Assembly: GCF_040869045.1 (NCBI RefSeq)
Contig: NC_090319.1
Span: forward strand, 46,348,779-46,412,778
Length of the DNA: 64,000 nucleotides
Direction of reading: 5' to 3'
DNA from: Eurosta solidaginis
Lineage: Eukaryota; Arthropoda; Insecta; Diptera; Tephritidae
The notes under the pieces are model-generated. The model was given only the letters and a program-made list of their open reading frames with translations. It did not search any database and was not told where the DNA came from. The translations under genes and the position numbers were made by a program. Below, in pieces: positions 1 through 11,900 of this stretch (positions within the stretch are counted from its first letter, which is position 1; each line of letters starts with the position of its first letter).

Positions 1-340
1 TTTTCATAACATATCGATAACCCTTCGATAAGTATTCGATAACCCTTCGATAAGTATTCGACAACTTATGATAAGTATTCGATAACGGTTTGATTATAAA
101 GCTATAAATACTCGATAACAAACTGTTAGTCACTCTATATATTTTCAATAACTCATTGAAAAACTTTTGTATTGATAGCAAATTTATAGCACCTCGATAA
201 CACATCGATAACTCTGATATACCTGGTCGATACCTTCATATAACAACGATATAACCCGACGATAAGAAAGGTATAGCGCTCCCACAACCCGATGATAGCA
301 AACCGACAACTCACCGAAAACAAGCCGTTTACCTCGTATG
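1..340. repeat. Degenerate CGATAA-rich satellite-like tract
   Basis: The motif cgataa recurs throughout. Between about 15 and 85 a unit close to 'cgataacccttcgataagta' repeats about three times, and further out the copies decay to scattered cgataac words. The tract probably continues beyond the left edge. I see no coding potential; a minus-strand reading of 61 codons is an artefact of the repeat. Confidence 0.6.
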
Positions 341-369
341 TATATTAGACTGGGTTGGTCCCCATACAA

Positions 370-1385
370 TAAAAAAAGTTGCTAATGTCCGCCACTAAAT
401 TTAAAGATTATGTTGAGAGGGTTTCGGAAAATTTTTTCATATTTTTTTTTTGATCCTTCGAAATATAGCCGAAACGGCTTTTCATTGTAACTTGGTTATT
501 TGATGTCCAATTTTCAAATTGGTATGTCAATATTTTGGCCTTAAGAAGCTTCACATATCCGTTTAATGTCCTTTTAACCTATGAAGCCGTTTTCACATGA
601 TTAGGACAGCAAACAGAATTGTAACCCCCCCCCATTTTTCAGCAAACAAAAAGGTTACTACTGAGAAACACCCCCACTGTCGAGCATGTAATGGTAGCTG
701 AGAAAACTGAGAATGAGAATGTTCTCCCTTTACGATTGTGGGAGACTGAAAGCAAAATTAAAACGACGTACGTTTCACAGACGTACGTTATCTCACTAGG
801 GTTAAGGATCAAATGGAAAACCCCAATTAGATACCAGCATCGATGTTATAAAATAAGCCCGTCCTTTTGCAAATAATAGAAGCTTTCTATAGCCCCTAGT
901 ACAAAACGTGCTCCACCGCTTCTTGCTGCAGCTGGACCCTCTACATCTGATTTCTAAATATCTCACCCTGGGCGTCTCCAATGAGAACTTTCACCTTATT
1001 TAGTGAGTATTCGGGCTTTCAACTAATTGTGAACTAAATGAAAATTGAAAGCAAAACACAGTGTGATTCGAGTATTTGTAGCAACTCAATTCGTTGCCTC
1101 AGCGTTCTGAATTTTGTTTTTAAAATTTTTCAAGTTTCTGCTTATAAGTATGAGATTTTTAAATACCATGTTACCAGCGGCACCTAACAACAAATTTTCT
1201 ATCATTTTGCAACTTCATCGGGCATGATACCGCCGAATTAAAAGGGTAGGTAGAAGACTTAAAAGGAGGAAAAAAAAGCAGCGGCAGAAAGGCGTGAGTG
1301 CAAAGGGCTTGAGCTCCTAGCCACCGGAAACAATTCGGCGACAGAGGGAAGATGTCAAGGCTGGAACAAGCTTCTATAAACACGA
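370..1385. other. Gene-free AT-rich stretch
   Basis: I recognise no gene here. It holds short homopolymers, including a poly-C run near 628-636 and T-runs near 440, and short unsupported open frames on both strands. Confidence 0.5.
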
Positions 1386-1389
1386 AAAT

Positions 1390-1875
1390 GGTGGCCTGGT
1401 GTCTGATGTTCAGATACTGCTTAGATTATCTAGGGAACACTTTTCTATGCTCCTAAATGAGAGAGCGATGAAGCTCTCAAGGAAGATGATGAACTCCAGC
1501 GCACAACCGTAGATGATGGAGTTAATGTTCCCTCCCTCCACTATGATGAAAGCAGAATAGGAATAACCATATTAAAAAATAACAGGACCACGGACGCTGA
1601 TGGATAGCCTACGGAGTTTTTTAAAATACGGTGGCAATGAGTTGGTTAGGCGCATGCATCAGCTTCTTTGCAAAATATGCTTGGACGAGTGCATGCCAAC
1701 GATTGGAATCTTTGCTCAGTCCACAAAAAGAAGAATAATGATACTGCAAATTGCATGAAGTCTCGTGGAATCAGGCTTCTTACTTAGTATTGCATATACG
1801 GTCCTGTCAAACGTATTGTGCGAAGGATTGAAGCGCAACGTGAAACGGTTGACATCAACTTTTTCATCAAATTTT
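1390..1875 (+). pseudogene. RTE-type LINE reverse transcriptase fragment
   Basis: Conceptual translation near 1520-1830 gives the start of a reverse transcriptase as found in RTE-type LINEs: an acidic linker, then 'ILKNNRTTDADG' (1568-1604), matching the family pattern of Lys-Asn-Asn-Lys before the Asp-Gly of RT block 1, followed by a Met-His-Gln-Leu-Leu-type helix. Further on, 'LSNVLCEGLKRN' in a shifted frame matches the Val-Leu-x-Glu-Arg-Leu block. In-frame stops, for example after 'DADG', and frame changes show a dead copy. Endonuclease and downstream RT blocks are absent, so only about 160 codons remain. Orientation is plus. The clade is inferred from motif pattern only. Confidence 0.5.
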
Positions 1876-2197
1876 TTTTTTTTTTGAGTATCCATAGAAA
1901 CTAATGTCACAAACAAAGCGCGAATTTACGTGCGTAAAAGTTAAATGATATCCAATTCAAATAGAAGTCAGAAACTGGTATTCAATATGGTAGGCTCCTT
2001 TGCGTACCCTCGTACATGCGAAATCAATAGTTGACCGCATGCTGTATCACATTTACACATTGATATTTGCACGAGTGATATGGTACTTGGTATATGAACG
2101 TGCCGTGTATGTAAACAAGTTGGTTGAAAAGTTGCGTATACGCCAGAGTGGCTTGTCACATCAATCATTGTAGAATAACGAAACAAAACAGTTTATT

Positions 2198-2795
2198 ATA
2201 CTCAGCTGAGCAGAGCTCACAGAGTATATTAATTTTGTTCGCTTAACGGTACTCCGTAACGGCGTATGTCAAAATGATCTGGGCGAAAAAAGAAATTCAT
2301 TTAGCCATGTCCGTCCGCCTGTCCGTAAACACGATAACTTCAGTAAATTGAAGTTCAGATAACGGTTCTATGTGTCCCATTAGGTTTATTTGTTGGTATA
2401 AATATGTCCCGTTTGGAAATAGAAAAATATATTAAAAACCTGTTCCTGACCCAACGGGACCTATACGTTCCGCTCAAAACACCGAATGGGACACATATGT
2501 ACCACCCGTAGACCTCCCTGGAGGGTGTAGAGACTCCACTTCAAAATTTTCTACTTTTAAGGCCTATACTAAAGCTAAAATATTCAATAAACCAGGAATT
2601 TTCCTGCTGGTTGCTTTCATGTTGCAAAGGGTAAATTAAATTTGGTATGTAAGTTCCTGGGCGCTCATCTAAGATCGCTATATAAAATGGATATCGGACT
2701 ATAACCAAGCCCACTCTTTCGATATCGAAAATTTCAAAAAACCGAAGAAGTGCGATAATTCATTACCAAAGACGGATAAAACGAAGAAATGACAT
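2198..2795 (+). repeat. DINE-1/mini-me-like dispersed repeat, copy 1
   Basis: It opens with 'tatactcagctgagcagagc', a sequence shared with the copy at 7345. It then carries the core 'agccatgtccgtccg', a 'cacgataactt' block, and 'ggactataaccaagcccactctttcg' split over flanking positions. The same blocks recur at 7345, 8220, 52010, 53455, 56925 and 44600. A short unrelated stretch at about 2395-2570 interrupts it. Assignment to the Helentron-type DINE group is inference from the (GTCC)n core and the 3' stem-loop seen in other copies. Confidence 0.65.
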
Positions 2796-2958
2796 GACAT
2801 GATTAGTTCGTTGATGCATCAATTGCAATCCAATCAAAATTTAACTGCAACGACTTAGTGTAGTGATCAAGAGCGGGCAACTTCTTCTGCTGGTAGTTCC
2901 ATTGCAACGTCTGAGCGTAGTGCCTACTCAGTGAAGGAAATCGGCCAAAACTATTCCG

Positions 2959-3945
2959 GAATTTGATCCAACAAACGAATCGTCGGTATATGTTCACCAG
3001 TTCGTAATACGCGTAAATACTGCGGTCCAAGCTTATCAGTGGGAGGATAAATGTTTTTTATTAGCGGTGTATATTCGACTCAAAGGTGCAACAAAGGTCT
3101 GGCTTGACTCCACTGAAAAATTGTGTTCAAATTGGAGTGAATTATCGAGATGTTTATGTGAAGAGTTTAGTTGTGTGCTAGGTGAAGCTAATATACATTT
3201 GAAATGCTCTCAAACGACGCCTAAACCAAAAGAAAGTCTCCTTGACTACTGTTTCCGTATCGGTGTGTTATGCAAGAAGTTAGGGCTAAGTGAATCCTCT
3301 CTTGGTAAATACGCAAGATACGGTATTAAACAACGTGAGTTTCAAATCACTATTGCAGCAAATCGGTTTAGTTCAATGCATGAGTTTCGACAAACAGTAT
3401 TAGATTACTCTAGAAACTTACCCGTGCGTACGTTTAAACCTGAAAAGACAAATTTTTAAACAAAATCCGGTGAAACGCGAGAAACACGTGAAAGTGATAA
3501 ACAGTTAATATGTTTCAATTGTCAACAAAAGAGGCATATTTTATAGAAATTCCCTCAACCAAAACCTAGACGTAGGTGCAACCACTGTCAAAAAGTGCAT
3601 CCTAAAACCGAGCCTGAAAATTGTTGCAAGAAAAGTGCTTTGAAGCGTACGACTAAAACGGAATATAAAACGGTATTTCGTGAAAAAGATTTTGAGAAAG
3701 TGGTTACAATAAACGATAAAACGTTCCCAGCCCTAATCGATATAGGTAGTGAGTGTAGTATGATCAGTCAAGCAGGGGCAGATCAAATAAAAGACGTCGA
3801 AGAAAAATGTATTTTAAGGATAAGCGGGTTATGTGATGTGGTGATTCATACCCATTCAAGAGTATGTGTTAATTTGAAGGTTGACGGTATTGAGCAAGTT
3901 GTGTATCTTTACATATTTGGTGATACATTTCTGACGGTAGATGTG
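2959..3945 (+). pseudogene. Ty3/gypsy-type gag and protease remnant
   Basis: A single plus frame runs from about 2959 into the LINE insertion near 3945, broken by in-frame stops at about 3457 and 3544. The first 170 codons have the helical, Trp/Leu-rich look of a capsid. Next come two zinc-knuckle-like motifs: 'CFNCQQKRHI' near 3510, whose last Cys is replaced by Phe, and 'CNHCQKVH' near 3579. The aspartic protease active site follows as Asp-Ile-Gly-Ser ('ALIDIGSECSM', 3730-3762), where the family usually has Asp-Thr/Ser-Gly-Ala/Ser. Reverse transcriptase and RNase H are missing; the integrase tail reappears at 4490 after a LINE fragment. I saw neither LTRs nor an envelope gene. Confidence 0.7.
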
Positions 3946-4445
3946 TTATTTCATATTTCATATTTCATATTTCATATTTCTTTATTCAGTCTATGATTAC
4001 AAAAATCTTACAGACTATATTAAACATTATTAAACATAAGGTTTATTTACAGTAAACTTAATTTAAAATGGAAAATAACATATTTTTAAAACTTCGACGA
4101 CATATCGCAAAATCAATACAATAATTATTATTGATTGAGTTAATAGCAATTAGAGCGCGAGTGATCGGGCCATTAAGTGCGTAATTAGATCTAAACTGGT
4201 CAATTAAAAACATATTATATTGGCGCAAAGTCCGTGATGGAACATAAAAGTTCAAAGACTCTAACAGTATCGGGCAATCAATATTGCCATTGGAAATATC
4301 ATAAATAAACATTATAGATGTAATTAATCTTCTACTTTCTAATGTGTGAAGATTAATTAGCTTACACCTAGAGATATATGGAGGAAGAGGCAGAGATGTG
4401 TTTAAAAATATGCAAATAGCGATTTCAAACGGCAAAATGGGTGTT
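3943..4445 (-). pseudogene. 3' end of a Jockey-type LINE, inserted in the Ty3 remnant
   Basis: The minus-strand open frame 4435-4058 (125 codons) resembles the C-terminal tail of Jockey-superfamily reverse transcriptases: the 'RRLITSIMF' helix, 'DISNGNIDCPILLESLNF', 'VPSRTLRQYNMF', and a terminal 'NGPITRALIAIN'. In these elements this tail lies just after the RT thumb. On the low-coordinate side, which is the 3' side for a minus element, the sequence ends in a tandem 'tatttcatat' tail at 3948-3983, typical of LINE tails. Ty3 coding sequence lies on both sides (protease before, integrase tail after), so the LINE landed in that element. It is heavily 5' truncated: the endonuclease and the RT catalytic core are absent. 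Confidence 0.65.
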
Positions 4446-4489
4446 ATAAATGTACGTTATTCAGTTTTAAACTACGCGATATTTTGAAA

Positions 4490-5002
4490 AATTAAATAGT
4501 ACTTGCGCTACAAAATGATGAACCAACGAATGAGAATTTGATAAACGATCGTGAAGAGGCAGCTGAACGTATTCAGAAGGAACATTTTAAAAGCAAACAA
4601 CGCTACGACAAAAACCATAAAAACTGGAAAGTATATAACGTCGATGATTTGGTAGTGGTTGAATACGAGCCACCTAGTACCGGCAATTCACGCAAATTTT
4701 AACCGCGATACAAGGGTCCATTCCAGGTATCACGAATTCTTGGTAATGATCGGTATGTCGTATAAGACATAACTGGTGCTCAACGAACTCGAAAGCATTA
4801 CTCTTCAGTTTACTCAAGTAACAAAATTAAACCATGGTGCGCCCTTCCCGATATTTTTGATGATGATTTAGATAATATCGGTGACGCGGTTACGAATCGA
4901 GGCCGATACAAAGCTGCAGGTATGGCCGAGTTGTATGGCAATCCAGAAAACCACTTTGTGCTACTTTACTTCACTCTCACTTTTGAATTCACGACAAAGT
5001 AG
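4490..5002 (+). pseudogene. Ty3/gypsy-type integrase C-terminal remnant
   Basis: One plus frame from about 4500 to the stop at 5000-5002 reads as the end of a Ty3-type integrase: a coiled, Lys/Glu-rich helix with 'KQRYDKNHK' (the usual region before the C-terminal domain), then 'YNVDDLVVVEYE' and 'RYKGPFQVSRILGNDRYVV', the GPY/F module. Two in-frame stops, near 4700 and 4763, disable it. The catalytic DDE core, reverse transcriptase and RNase H are not present, so internal sequence was lost in addition to the LINE insertion next to it. It is presumably the other end of the gag/protease remnant at 2959. Confidence 0.65.
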
Positions 5003-5184
5003 CCAATGAACGACAGGTCAAGAAAATATAAGATTATTAAAATTTTTTTCAAATATTTTTCCGTCGAATTTACTGTACAAAGAAAACGGAATAAATTAGT
5101 TTTTTTTCGATTGCGTTCAAATTAATGGGAAGAATATTTTTCTTTTCTTAACGGTCATCCTTAATCTTGGTAGATGGGTTTAGC

Positions 5185-5345
5185 TTATGATGCATAATAG
5201 AAAATTAGTAAAATTGTGGACAATGGGCGTGGCACCGCCCACTTTTAAAAGAAGGTAATTTAAAAGTTTTGCAATATAATTTGACAGCTGAGTATGTAAT
5301 GTCCGGTTCCACACGAACTTGGCCTTCCTTACTTATTTTTTGTTA
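5185..5345 (+). repeat. DINE-like repeat, 3' end fragment
   Basis: It holds 'gggcgtggcaccgcccac', then 'gctgagtatgtaatgtccgg' and the stem-loop-like 'gttccacacgaacttggcc'. This is the same 3' end as the copies ending near 9010 and 53430. Its 5' part is missing. Confidence 0.6.
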
Positions 5346-5349
5346 TTTT

Positions 5350-6730
5350 AATAACATGTTACATGAAATCAGAGTTCGATACAAGTGCAAACTAAACATT
5401 ACTGCTGAGTGTGAAAATAGTTAGCATTGAGCCCAAATTTTTTTTTTTTTTTCTGTTTTTATTTTCATGTTATTTTCGAGCATTGTTTCCCCTTTTCCAC
5501 TATTCACTGCACACTAAAACATTTTCATTAGTTGACTTTTTCGTTTATATTATTAACATTTTTATGGAGAACGGAAACAACACCAACACCAAAGAGAATA
5601 CCTAAATGGGAATATATTTTAGTGCACTTAGAAAAATTACATACTTAAGATGAGGAAAATATTTAGATTTTTTTTCTAGAATTGAGAATACATCCATTGG
5701 AATGGGTAAAGACTGTTTTTATACCTGTAAAGAAAAAATACTTAGTAAAAACGATGAAAAAATTGTCTATAAAAATTTTCTTTAACCACCCTAATCCAGA
5801 GTGTTATGCAGATGATTTGCAGCCAGGGGATATATTCGAGTGTATTCCAACGGAGCTTTCCGGATAAGGGGATATATCGGGTGATACCACAGTAAAGGGT
5901 GCTACTTTGGCGTATTGCTCGCTTCAAGTATTTAATATTATACCCCTGCGCCATTCTTCTCGAGCAGGTACAACCAAGACGAACGACTCGAGATGTTATA
6001 TTAATAAAAAAATGAGAGACGGAAAAAGCAGGCACAAGCCAAGAATTATGCGATTACTCGAACTCGGGGTGCAAAAGAAGTGGATAATCAACGAGCTTTG
6101 CGATGGAGAATCATACGAATCAAAACGTTGAAGTAGAGTGGAGAAAGGTACCAAGCAGAGGGAGGAGTAGAGTTATCTCACAATACCTAACATCACTTAG
6201 AATTTTCTAACGCTGGGAGCAGTGGTCGATCAAACAGAGATGGAGAGTGGGGGCCTGGAAAGGGCCCGTTAGGCAGAAGAAGTAGGCAGAAGGCAGTTTA
6301 AGGGATTGGCAGCTACAAACCTACGATACTGTAATCAATACGAGGACGAAGAAGCTTTGAGTGGCGAAAAGAAGAGGAAACGATAAGCCTACATTTAGCA
6401 AATCCTAAAGCCGCAAGGAAGTCAATACGAATAGAAGAAATACATAGATAAGCCCCAAAAGAGAGACAGTAGCTGCCTCGAAAGCAACAACGTCGGAAGC
6501 TGCATGTCAGAGAGAGGACATTGAAATTGGCGATGTGCCAATCATGGGTGTTGAAGTAGGAGATAAGCCAAGCCTAAGACTCCGGCTTTCTCAGAGGTTC
6601 CAAATTAAGGTTATACTAGGGATCCGCCTTATGAGGTGGTGTGCAAATCAGCCGCTTCTTGTGACGCTGGATGATTGTAGCAGTCATAAAGAAATATGTG
6701 TAGTGAAAGGTGGAGATGTGTAGAATGGGA
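5350..6730. other. No recognised gene
   Basis: There are short open frames on both strands (up to 97 codons) but none matches a family I know or shows a consistent long frame. G/A-rich text from 6120 to 6480 could be decayed LINE 5' sequence belonging to the fragment at 6735, but I cannot show it. Confidence 0.4.
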
Positions 6731-6734
6731 GCTT

Positions 6735-7170
6735 TTTAGTTTAATGCTCAAGATAATGCGGAAATATCAAAGCAAGCCTCTTCAATCCCTCTTTCGGAGG
6801 GGTGGTTTAATTGTGTGAAGATGATAGCATGAGATTTGAGGTGGTGGATAGAGCACAGATCCTCACGATACGAAGAGTTAAATCATGGACGTCATATGTG
6901 CTGAAGTCCGAACATGTGCTGCGACATTTGCACAGTCAGAACCCGAATATACCGACACAGGATTATAAGATACTTGCTTTCTTTCAACGGAGAAGGATCA
7001 ACAATAAATCTTCAAAATAAAGTAGCACCCAGAGGACATATTGAGCATGCAGCTTGAAAAATGTTCTGAGAGATAGGCAAAATTAATATGCGACTCAGGA
7101 AAAGAAGTCCGAAGGATAACAATTCTAGCACGAGAGGAGCGGGTGTAGTTGGAAAGCTTTTATACAATGG
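6735..7170 (+). pseudogene. Possible R1/LOA-type LINE ORF1 fragment
   Basis: The frame 6811-7020 contains 'LRHLHSQNPNIPTQDYKIL', which resembles the 'QNP-x-(L/V)PT-x-DWKV' signature of the conserved domain in R1/LOA-type first proteins. That domain is usually followed by a 'vlqIN...S...L' strand; here 'RRRINNKSSK' and then, in a shifted frame, 'APRGHIEHAAWKMF' fit loosely. Stops and frame changes break it. The downstream zinc knuckles that normally follow are not visible. This is a low-confidence match made from motif memory; the fragment could instead be chance. Confidence 0.35.
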
Positions 7171-7344
7171 GCCACGTGGGCGACGCGAATGGAACACGTG
7201 GAGCGAATAGCCGAATTAGTTTTAGCAGTAACTTCCCCAGTTTTATTTGTTTTTATTTTTTCTTTTTTTTTTTGGGTGTATCGTGCCAGCATGTCATTAC
7301 GTTCGATCCAAATGTCTCGTTATGTTTGTTTGCATTTCATCTTT

Positions 7345-9015
7345 ATACTCAGTTGAGCAGAGCTCACAGAGTATAATAACTTAAATAACTAACTATAATA
7401 ACAGGTATAAAGGAATAGATTTAGATATAGACTTCCATATAACAAAATCATCAGCATCGAAAAAAAATTTGATTGAGCCATGTCCGTCCGTCCGTCCGTC
7501 CGTTAACACGATAACTTGAGTAAATTTTGAGTTATCTTGATGAAATTTGGTATGTAGATTCCTGAGCACTCATCTCAGATCCCTATTTAAAATGAACGAA
7601 ATCGGACTATAACCACGCCCATTTTTTCGTTATCGAGAATTTCGAAAAACACAAAAAGTGCGATAATTCATTACCAAAGACGGATAAAGCGATAAAACTT
7701 GGTAAGTGAGTTGAACTTATGACGCAGAATAGAAAATAAGTAAAATTTTGGACAATAGGTGTGGCACCGCCCACTTTTAAAAAAAGTTAATTTAAAAGTT
7801 TTGCAAGCTGTAATTTAGCAGTCGTTGAAGATATCACGATGTAATTTGGCAGGAACGTTATTCCTATTACTATATATATGCTTAATAAAAACTAGCAAAA
7901 TCGGAGAACGACCACTCCCACTTAAAAAAAAACATTTTAAGTCAAATTTTAACAAAAAATTTAATATATTTACTGTATATAAGTAAATTATGTCAAGATT
8001 CAAGTCCAGTAATGATATGGTGCAACAAAATACAAAAATAAAAGAAAATTTCAAAATGGGCGTGGCTCCGCCCTTTTTCATTTAATTTGTCTAGGATACT
8101 TTTAATGCCATAATTCGAACAAAAATTTACCAACCTTTGTGGAATTTGGTAGGGGCTTAGACTCTAGGGCGATAACTGCTTTCTGTGAAAAAGTGCGGAA
8201 TCGGTTGCAGCCACGCCCAATTTTTATACACAGTCTACCGTTTGTCCATCCGCTCGGCCGTTAATACCACAACTTGAGCAAAAATCGATATATCTTTACT
8301 AAACTCAGTTAGCGTACTTATCTGAACTCACTTTGTATTGGTGTAAAAAAGGGCCGAAATTCGACTATGACCACGCCCACTTTTTCGATTTCGGAAATTA
8401 CGAAAAATTAAAAAAATGCCATAATTCTATACCAAATACCAAAAAAGGGATGAAACATGGTAATTGGATTGGGGTATTGACGCAAAATATAACTTAAGAA
8501 AAAAACTTTGTAAAATGGGTGTGACACCTACCATATTAAGCAGAAGAAAATGAAAAAGTTCTGCAGGGCGAAATCAAAAGCCCTTGGAATCATCAGGAAT
8601 ACTGTTCGTGGTACTACTTATATAAATAAATTAGTGTTCTGGGTCACCGTGGTCCGCATTTTGGTCGATATCTCGAAAACGCCTTCACATATACAACTAC
8701 CACCACTCCCTTTTAAAGCCCTCATAAATACCTTTAATTTGATACCCATATCGTACAAACACATTCTAGAGTCACCCCTGGTCCACCTTTATGGCGATAT
8801 CTGGAAAAGGTGTCCACATATAGAACTAAGGCCAACTCCCTCTTAAAATACTCTTTAATACCTTCCATTTGATACACATATCATACAAACACATTCCTGG
8901 GTTACCCTAGGTACATTTTCCTACATGTTTATTTTCCCTTATGTTGTCACCATAGCTCTCAGCTGAGTATGTAATGTTCGGTTACTCCCGAACTTAGCCT
9001 TCCTTATTTGTTTTA
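7345..9015 (+). repeat. DINE-1/mini-me-like dispersed repeat, copy 2 (long)
   Basis: It starts with 'ctcagttgagcagagctcac', continues with the core 'gagccatgtccgtccgtccg' (about 7482-7505), and then several rounds of 'cacgcccacttttt' and 'ggcgtggcnccgccc' blocks (7610, 7752, 8055, 8210, 8366). A second 'gtccatccgctcggccgtta' core lies at 8242. From about 8550 to 8930 a unit of roughly 115 bp repeats about three times (a tcatacaaacacattc / ggtcacc-type block). It ends with 'gctgagtatgtaatgttcgg' and the hairpin gttcggttactcccgaac (8973-8992). That 3' stem-loop is the main reason to compare it with Helentrons. Confidence 0.7.
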
Positions 9016-9489
9016 ATTTTTTTTATCAGTTATTGCTGCTGCTGCATGAACTGTGAACAATTTTTAAAGATTGGAAAGGGGTAAATGCCCAAATAGTAAA
9101 TACCCGGTAAATTGGTTATGTATGGCAAAAATGGGTAAAAATTCAAATATTTACCCAAAAGAGGGGTATAAATTATCTCTTGTAAAATATGGGAAAGGAG
9201 CACACAAATTTAATACAAAATGTACTATATTATTGGGAAGTTATCCACTGCTATCGGTTGAATTAATATTAATCTATATTCCAGCGTTGTCCAAAAATTG
9301 TTAACCAATAATGCATGCCGTTGCAAAAATTTTAATTTGCCCAACAAACATTTTAAGTCAGAAAGGAGCCAGAAAAAATTTCTAAATCGGGGCGTTTACT
9401 GCCGTTATGAGCTCATTAGAAGGCCGAAATGAATGACCTTCTTGCGACGGTCGTCCTATATGAGCCTATACTCAAATCTTATATATTAC

Positions 9490-10575
9490 TAGCAGAACCG
9501 GCAAACGTTGTTCTGCCATAAATTTTTGGTCTATCTGCATACATTTTAATAAGCTCTTTCTGTCTAACTTTGCCCTCGCTCCTCTTTAGTTCTTCCTAAT
9601 CTTTGTATTCACTCCTCCCTCCGTATTTTTCGCTTCATCTATCACCATCTTCGTCTTATTCTATCTCTTTCTCAGTCTTTTCCATCTCTCTTTTCTCTTC
9701 TCTCAAGTTTTTCTCATTCTTGGTGGTATATATTTTGTTCCAGTCCCATTCCGAGTTTCAGTCCCAGTCCCATTCCGAGTCTCAGTCTCAGCCTCAGTCC
9801 CAGTCCTAGTCCTAATCCCAGTCCCAGTCCGTCTCTTGTCTACTTCCCGGAAGAAAAGCATCGTAAATACTAACATAGGCAAATTTATATACCAAATTTC
9901 AGGCAAATCGAATAGGACGTATGTAAATGGGTATGTGGGTATTATTAATGCATGTCTTTATTTCGGCTTCGCATGCATAGTTATCAGTTTTGTCAGGTTG
10001 ATGCGACTAAATCGAATATCACAATGAAAATTACTTTAAAGCTCTCAGCAACACTTTCATTTGATATCCATAATACACGCACATTTTAGGGGTATCCGGG
10101 TCCATATTTTGGCCTATACCTCGAGACCCTAGTCACCCAGCGATGTAAAACTTTTTCTGTACTAAAGCACACATAAACAGCTTCTATTTGACACCCATAC
10201 TCTACAAACATATCTCAGGATTAACCAGGTCCACGTTTTGATCTCAAGACCCTAGCCAGAACGGGATAAAAAGTATCCCATGTTCGTTTCCTGATTCTGA
10301 TCTACCGATTCACCAATTTTCAGCCAAATCAATTCATCCGTTCTTGAGTTATGCGTAGTGTAACTGACACCACTTTGTTTTATATACATATTTGAATTTA
10401 AAAAAAAAAAAAAAATCATAACTCAAGAATGGCTAAACCGATTTGGGATTTCAAAATCAACTAACCATCATATCTCCTTCCTGTATCTTTCCTAATAATT
10501 TCATGGCAACCTTTCTATCCGTTCTCGAGTTATGGAGTGACAATCAAAATGTACACTTCTTTTTATATATATAGA
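9490..10575 (+). repeat. Dispersed repeat with 'ggcaaacgttgttctgcc' end
   Basis: It opens with 'actagcagaaccggcaaacg' followed by ttgttctgcc, and closes with 'tttttatatatatagatttc' after paired 'gttatg' blocks at 10347 and 10530 (cgttcttgagttatgc and cgttctcgagttatgg). The opening motif resembles ends of widespread arthropod repeats, but I cannot name the class. The interior has a simple-sequence tract (listed separately) and no coding sequence. Confidence 0.45.
9735..9835. repeat. (CAGTCC)n microsatellite
   Basis: An imperfect hexamer array of cagtcc with ctcagt and ccgagt variants, about 16 units. In plus frame it reads as Ser/Gln repeats and in minus frame as Thr/Gly/Glu repeats; both are artefacts of the array. 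Confidence 0.8.
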
Positions 10576-10579
10576 TTTC

Positions 10580-11900
10580 TAATTGCTGTTTTTATGTACA
10601 GGTCCTTTTTTCGCTCTTCTTTATCCAAATCTATAAATAAAGATGGGGATTCGTGCTATGTATTAGCGAGCGTTGGGCATTAGTATTCGTTGTGCTTTTG
10701 TTAAGCTATATTTTATAAAATAATTTGTTAAAAAAAAACGATGGTGAGTACACAAAGAAGTCTATTTGTACTATGGCCCTATTGTGAATATTTGATTAGA
10801 ACTAACATTGCATTACCGCCAGTTGCTAGCATTCGCCAGATGACAGCGCGAGCGCATGTAAGTTTTTAATTGTTTGATTCATAGAACAGCTAATTTCTGT
10901 TGATATTTGATATGAGACTTCTATGAGTTCGATATGAATCTTAAAAAACTTTCAAACAGATCATATTTAGCCTCATCTGGAACTCTTTCCAACATCATTA
11001 TAACTCGAATGAATTCTTATTATATGACAGCTATTTGACGTATTTGAAAAATAAATGACAAATTACACATTGGCATTAAATATGATCATCTCATATGATC
11101 CTTTTTCTGATTCCATAATTTACCACAATTTTTGCATTATTAAATTATGAGCGCCATGAGCATGTTTGAAATGTAGCTTATGTGTACCCTATAAACATTA
11201 TCGAAGCTCCTAAAATTATGTACTCTAATAATATGTGAAAAACATGAGCCACAGAAATTGTATCACCTAAGAGTCTGTTATGACTCATATTTGATGAAAT
11301 TATGAATAAAGGAAAAATATTAAAATTGGTAAACTAGGCAACTCCGGAATAAAAATTCAGAAAATTTTTTGTGATAATTTATTCTAAATAAAATTTAAAT
11401 TCAATTTAAACTTATTTCATTTCTATTAACAGGATAACTAATTTCAGGGGAGTTTTATTACAAAAATTGTGGTCCTATATTTTCCGCTTCGCATTCATAT
11501 GTGTCAAAAATATTTCCAAAAAGTCCTGAATTGTGTCATTATAGAAATCAAAATTAGCAGTTTGTGAGGCTAATAACGCTCAGAAATGACATCTGAAATA
11601 GGCCTGTGTAGGATTTATATTAGCGGTAAAATATGAGCTACTTTTGCACCTGCTAGGAATCATATCGTATTTACTTCACGCTCCTAAATGAGTTCGGACT
11701 AATTGTTGACTTCGAATATTTGCTGGGTTGCTTGTTTAAAACCAAAACGAAAATTTCTTAATTTCAAATGGCAGCCTCGATTCAGATTATTTTTAAATAT
11801 CTAAAAAAAATATGAAAAAGGATTATCGCGGGTATAATAACTGGTTGGAATTCCACCTCTAACAACATTCTATGATTTCTCTTTAATTTCATAAAACTCA
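10580..11900. other. AT-rich stretch without genes
   Basis: I see no coding signal. The text is rich in loosely repeated catatgag, gatcatat and tgagc words between 10870 and 11700, which may be the interior of a non-coding transposon, but I could not define its ends. Confidence 0.4.

Noticed and set aside
5682..6131. Small open frames on both strands near 5.7-6.1 kb
   Set aside because: Short, overlapping on both strands and without family motifs.
9603..9906. Ser/Gln-rich plus frame and Thr/Gly/Glu-rich minus frame
   Set aside because: Both are readings of the (CAGTCC)n microsatellite.
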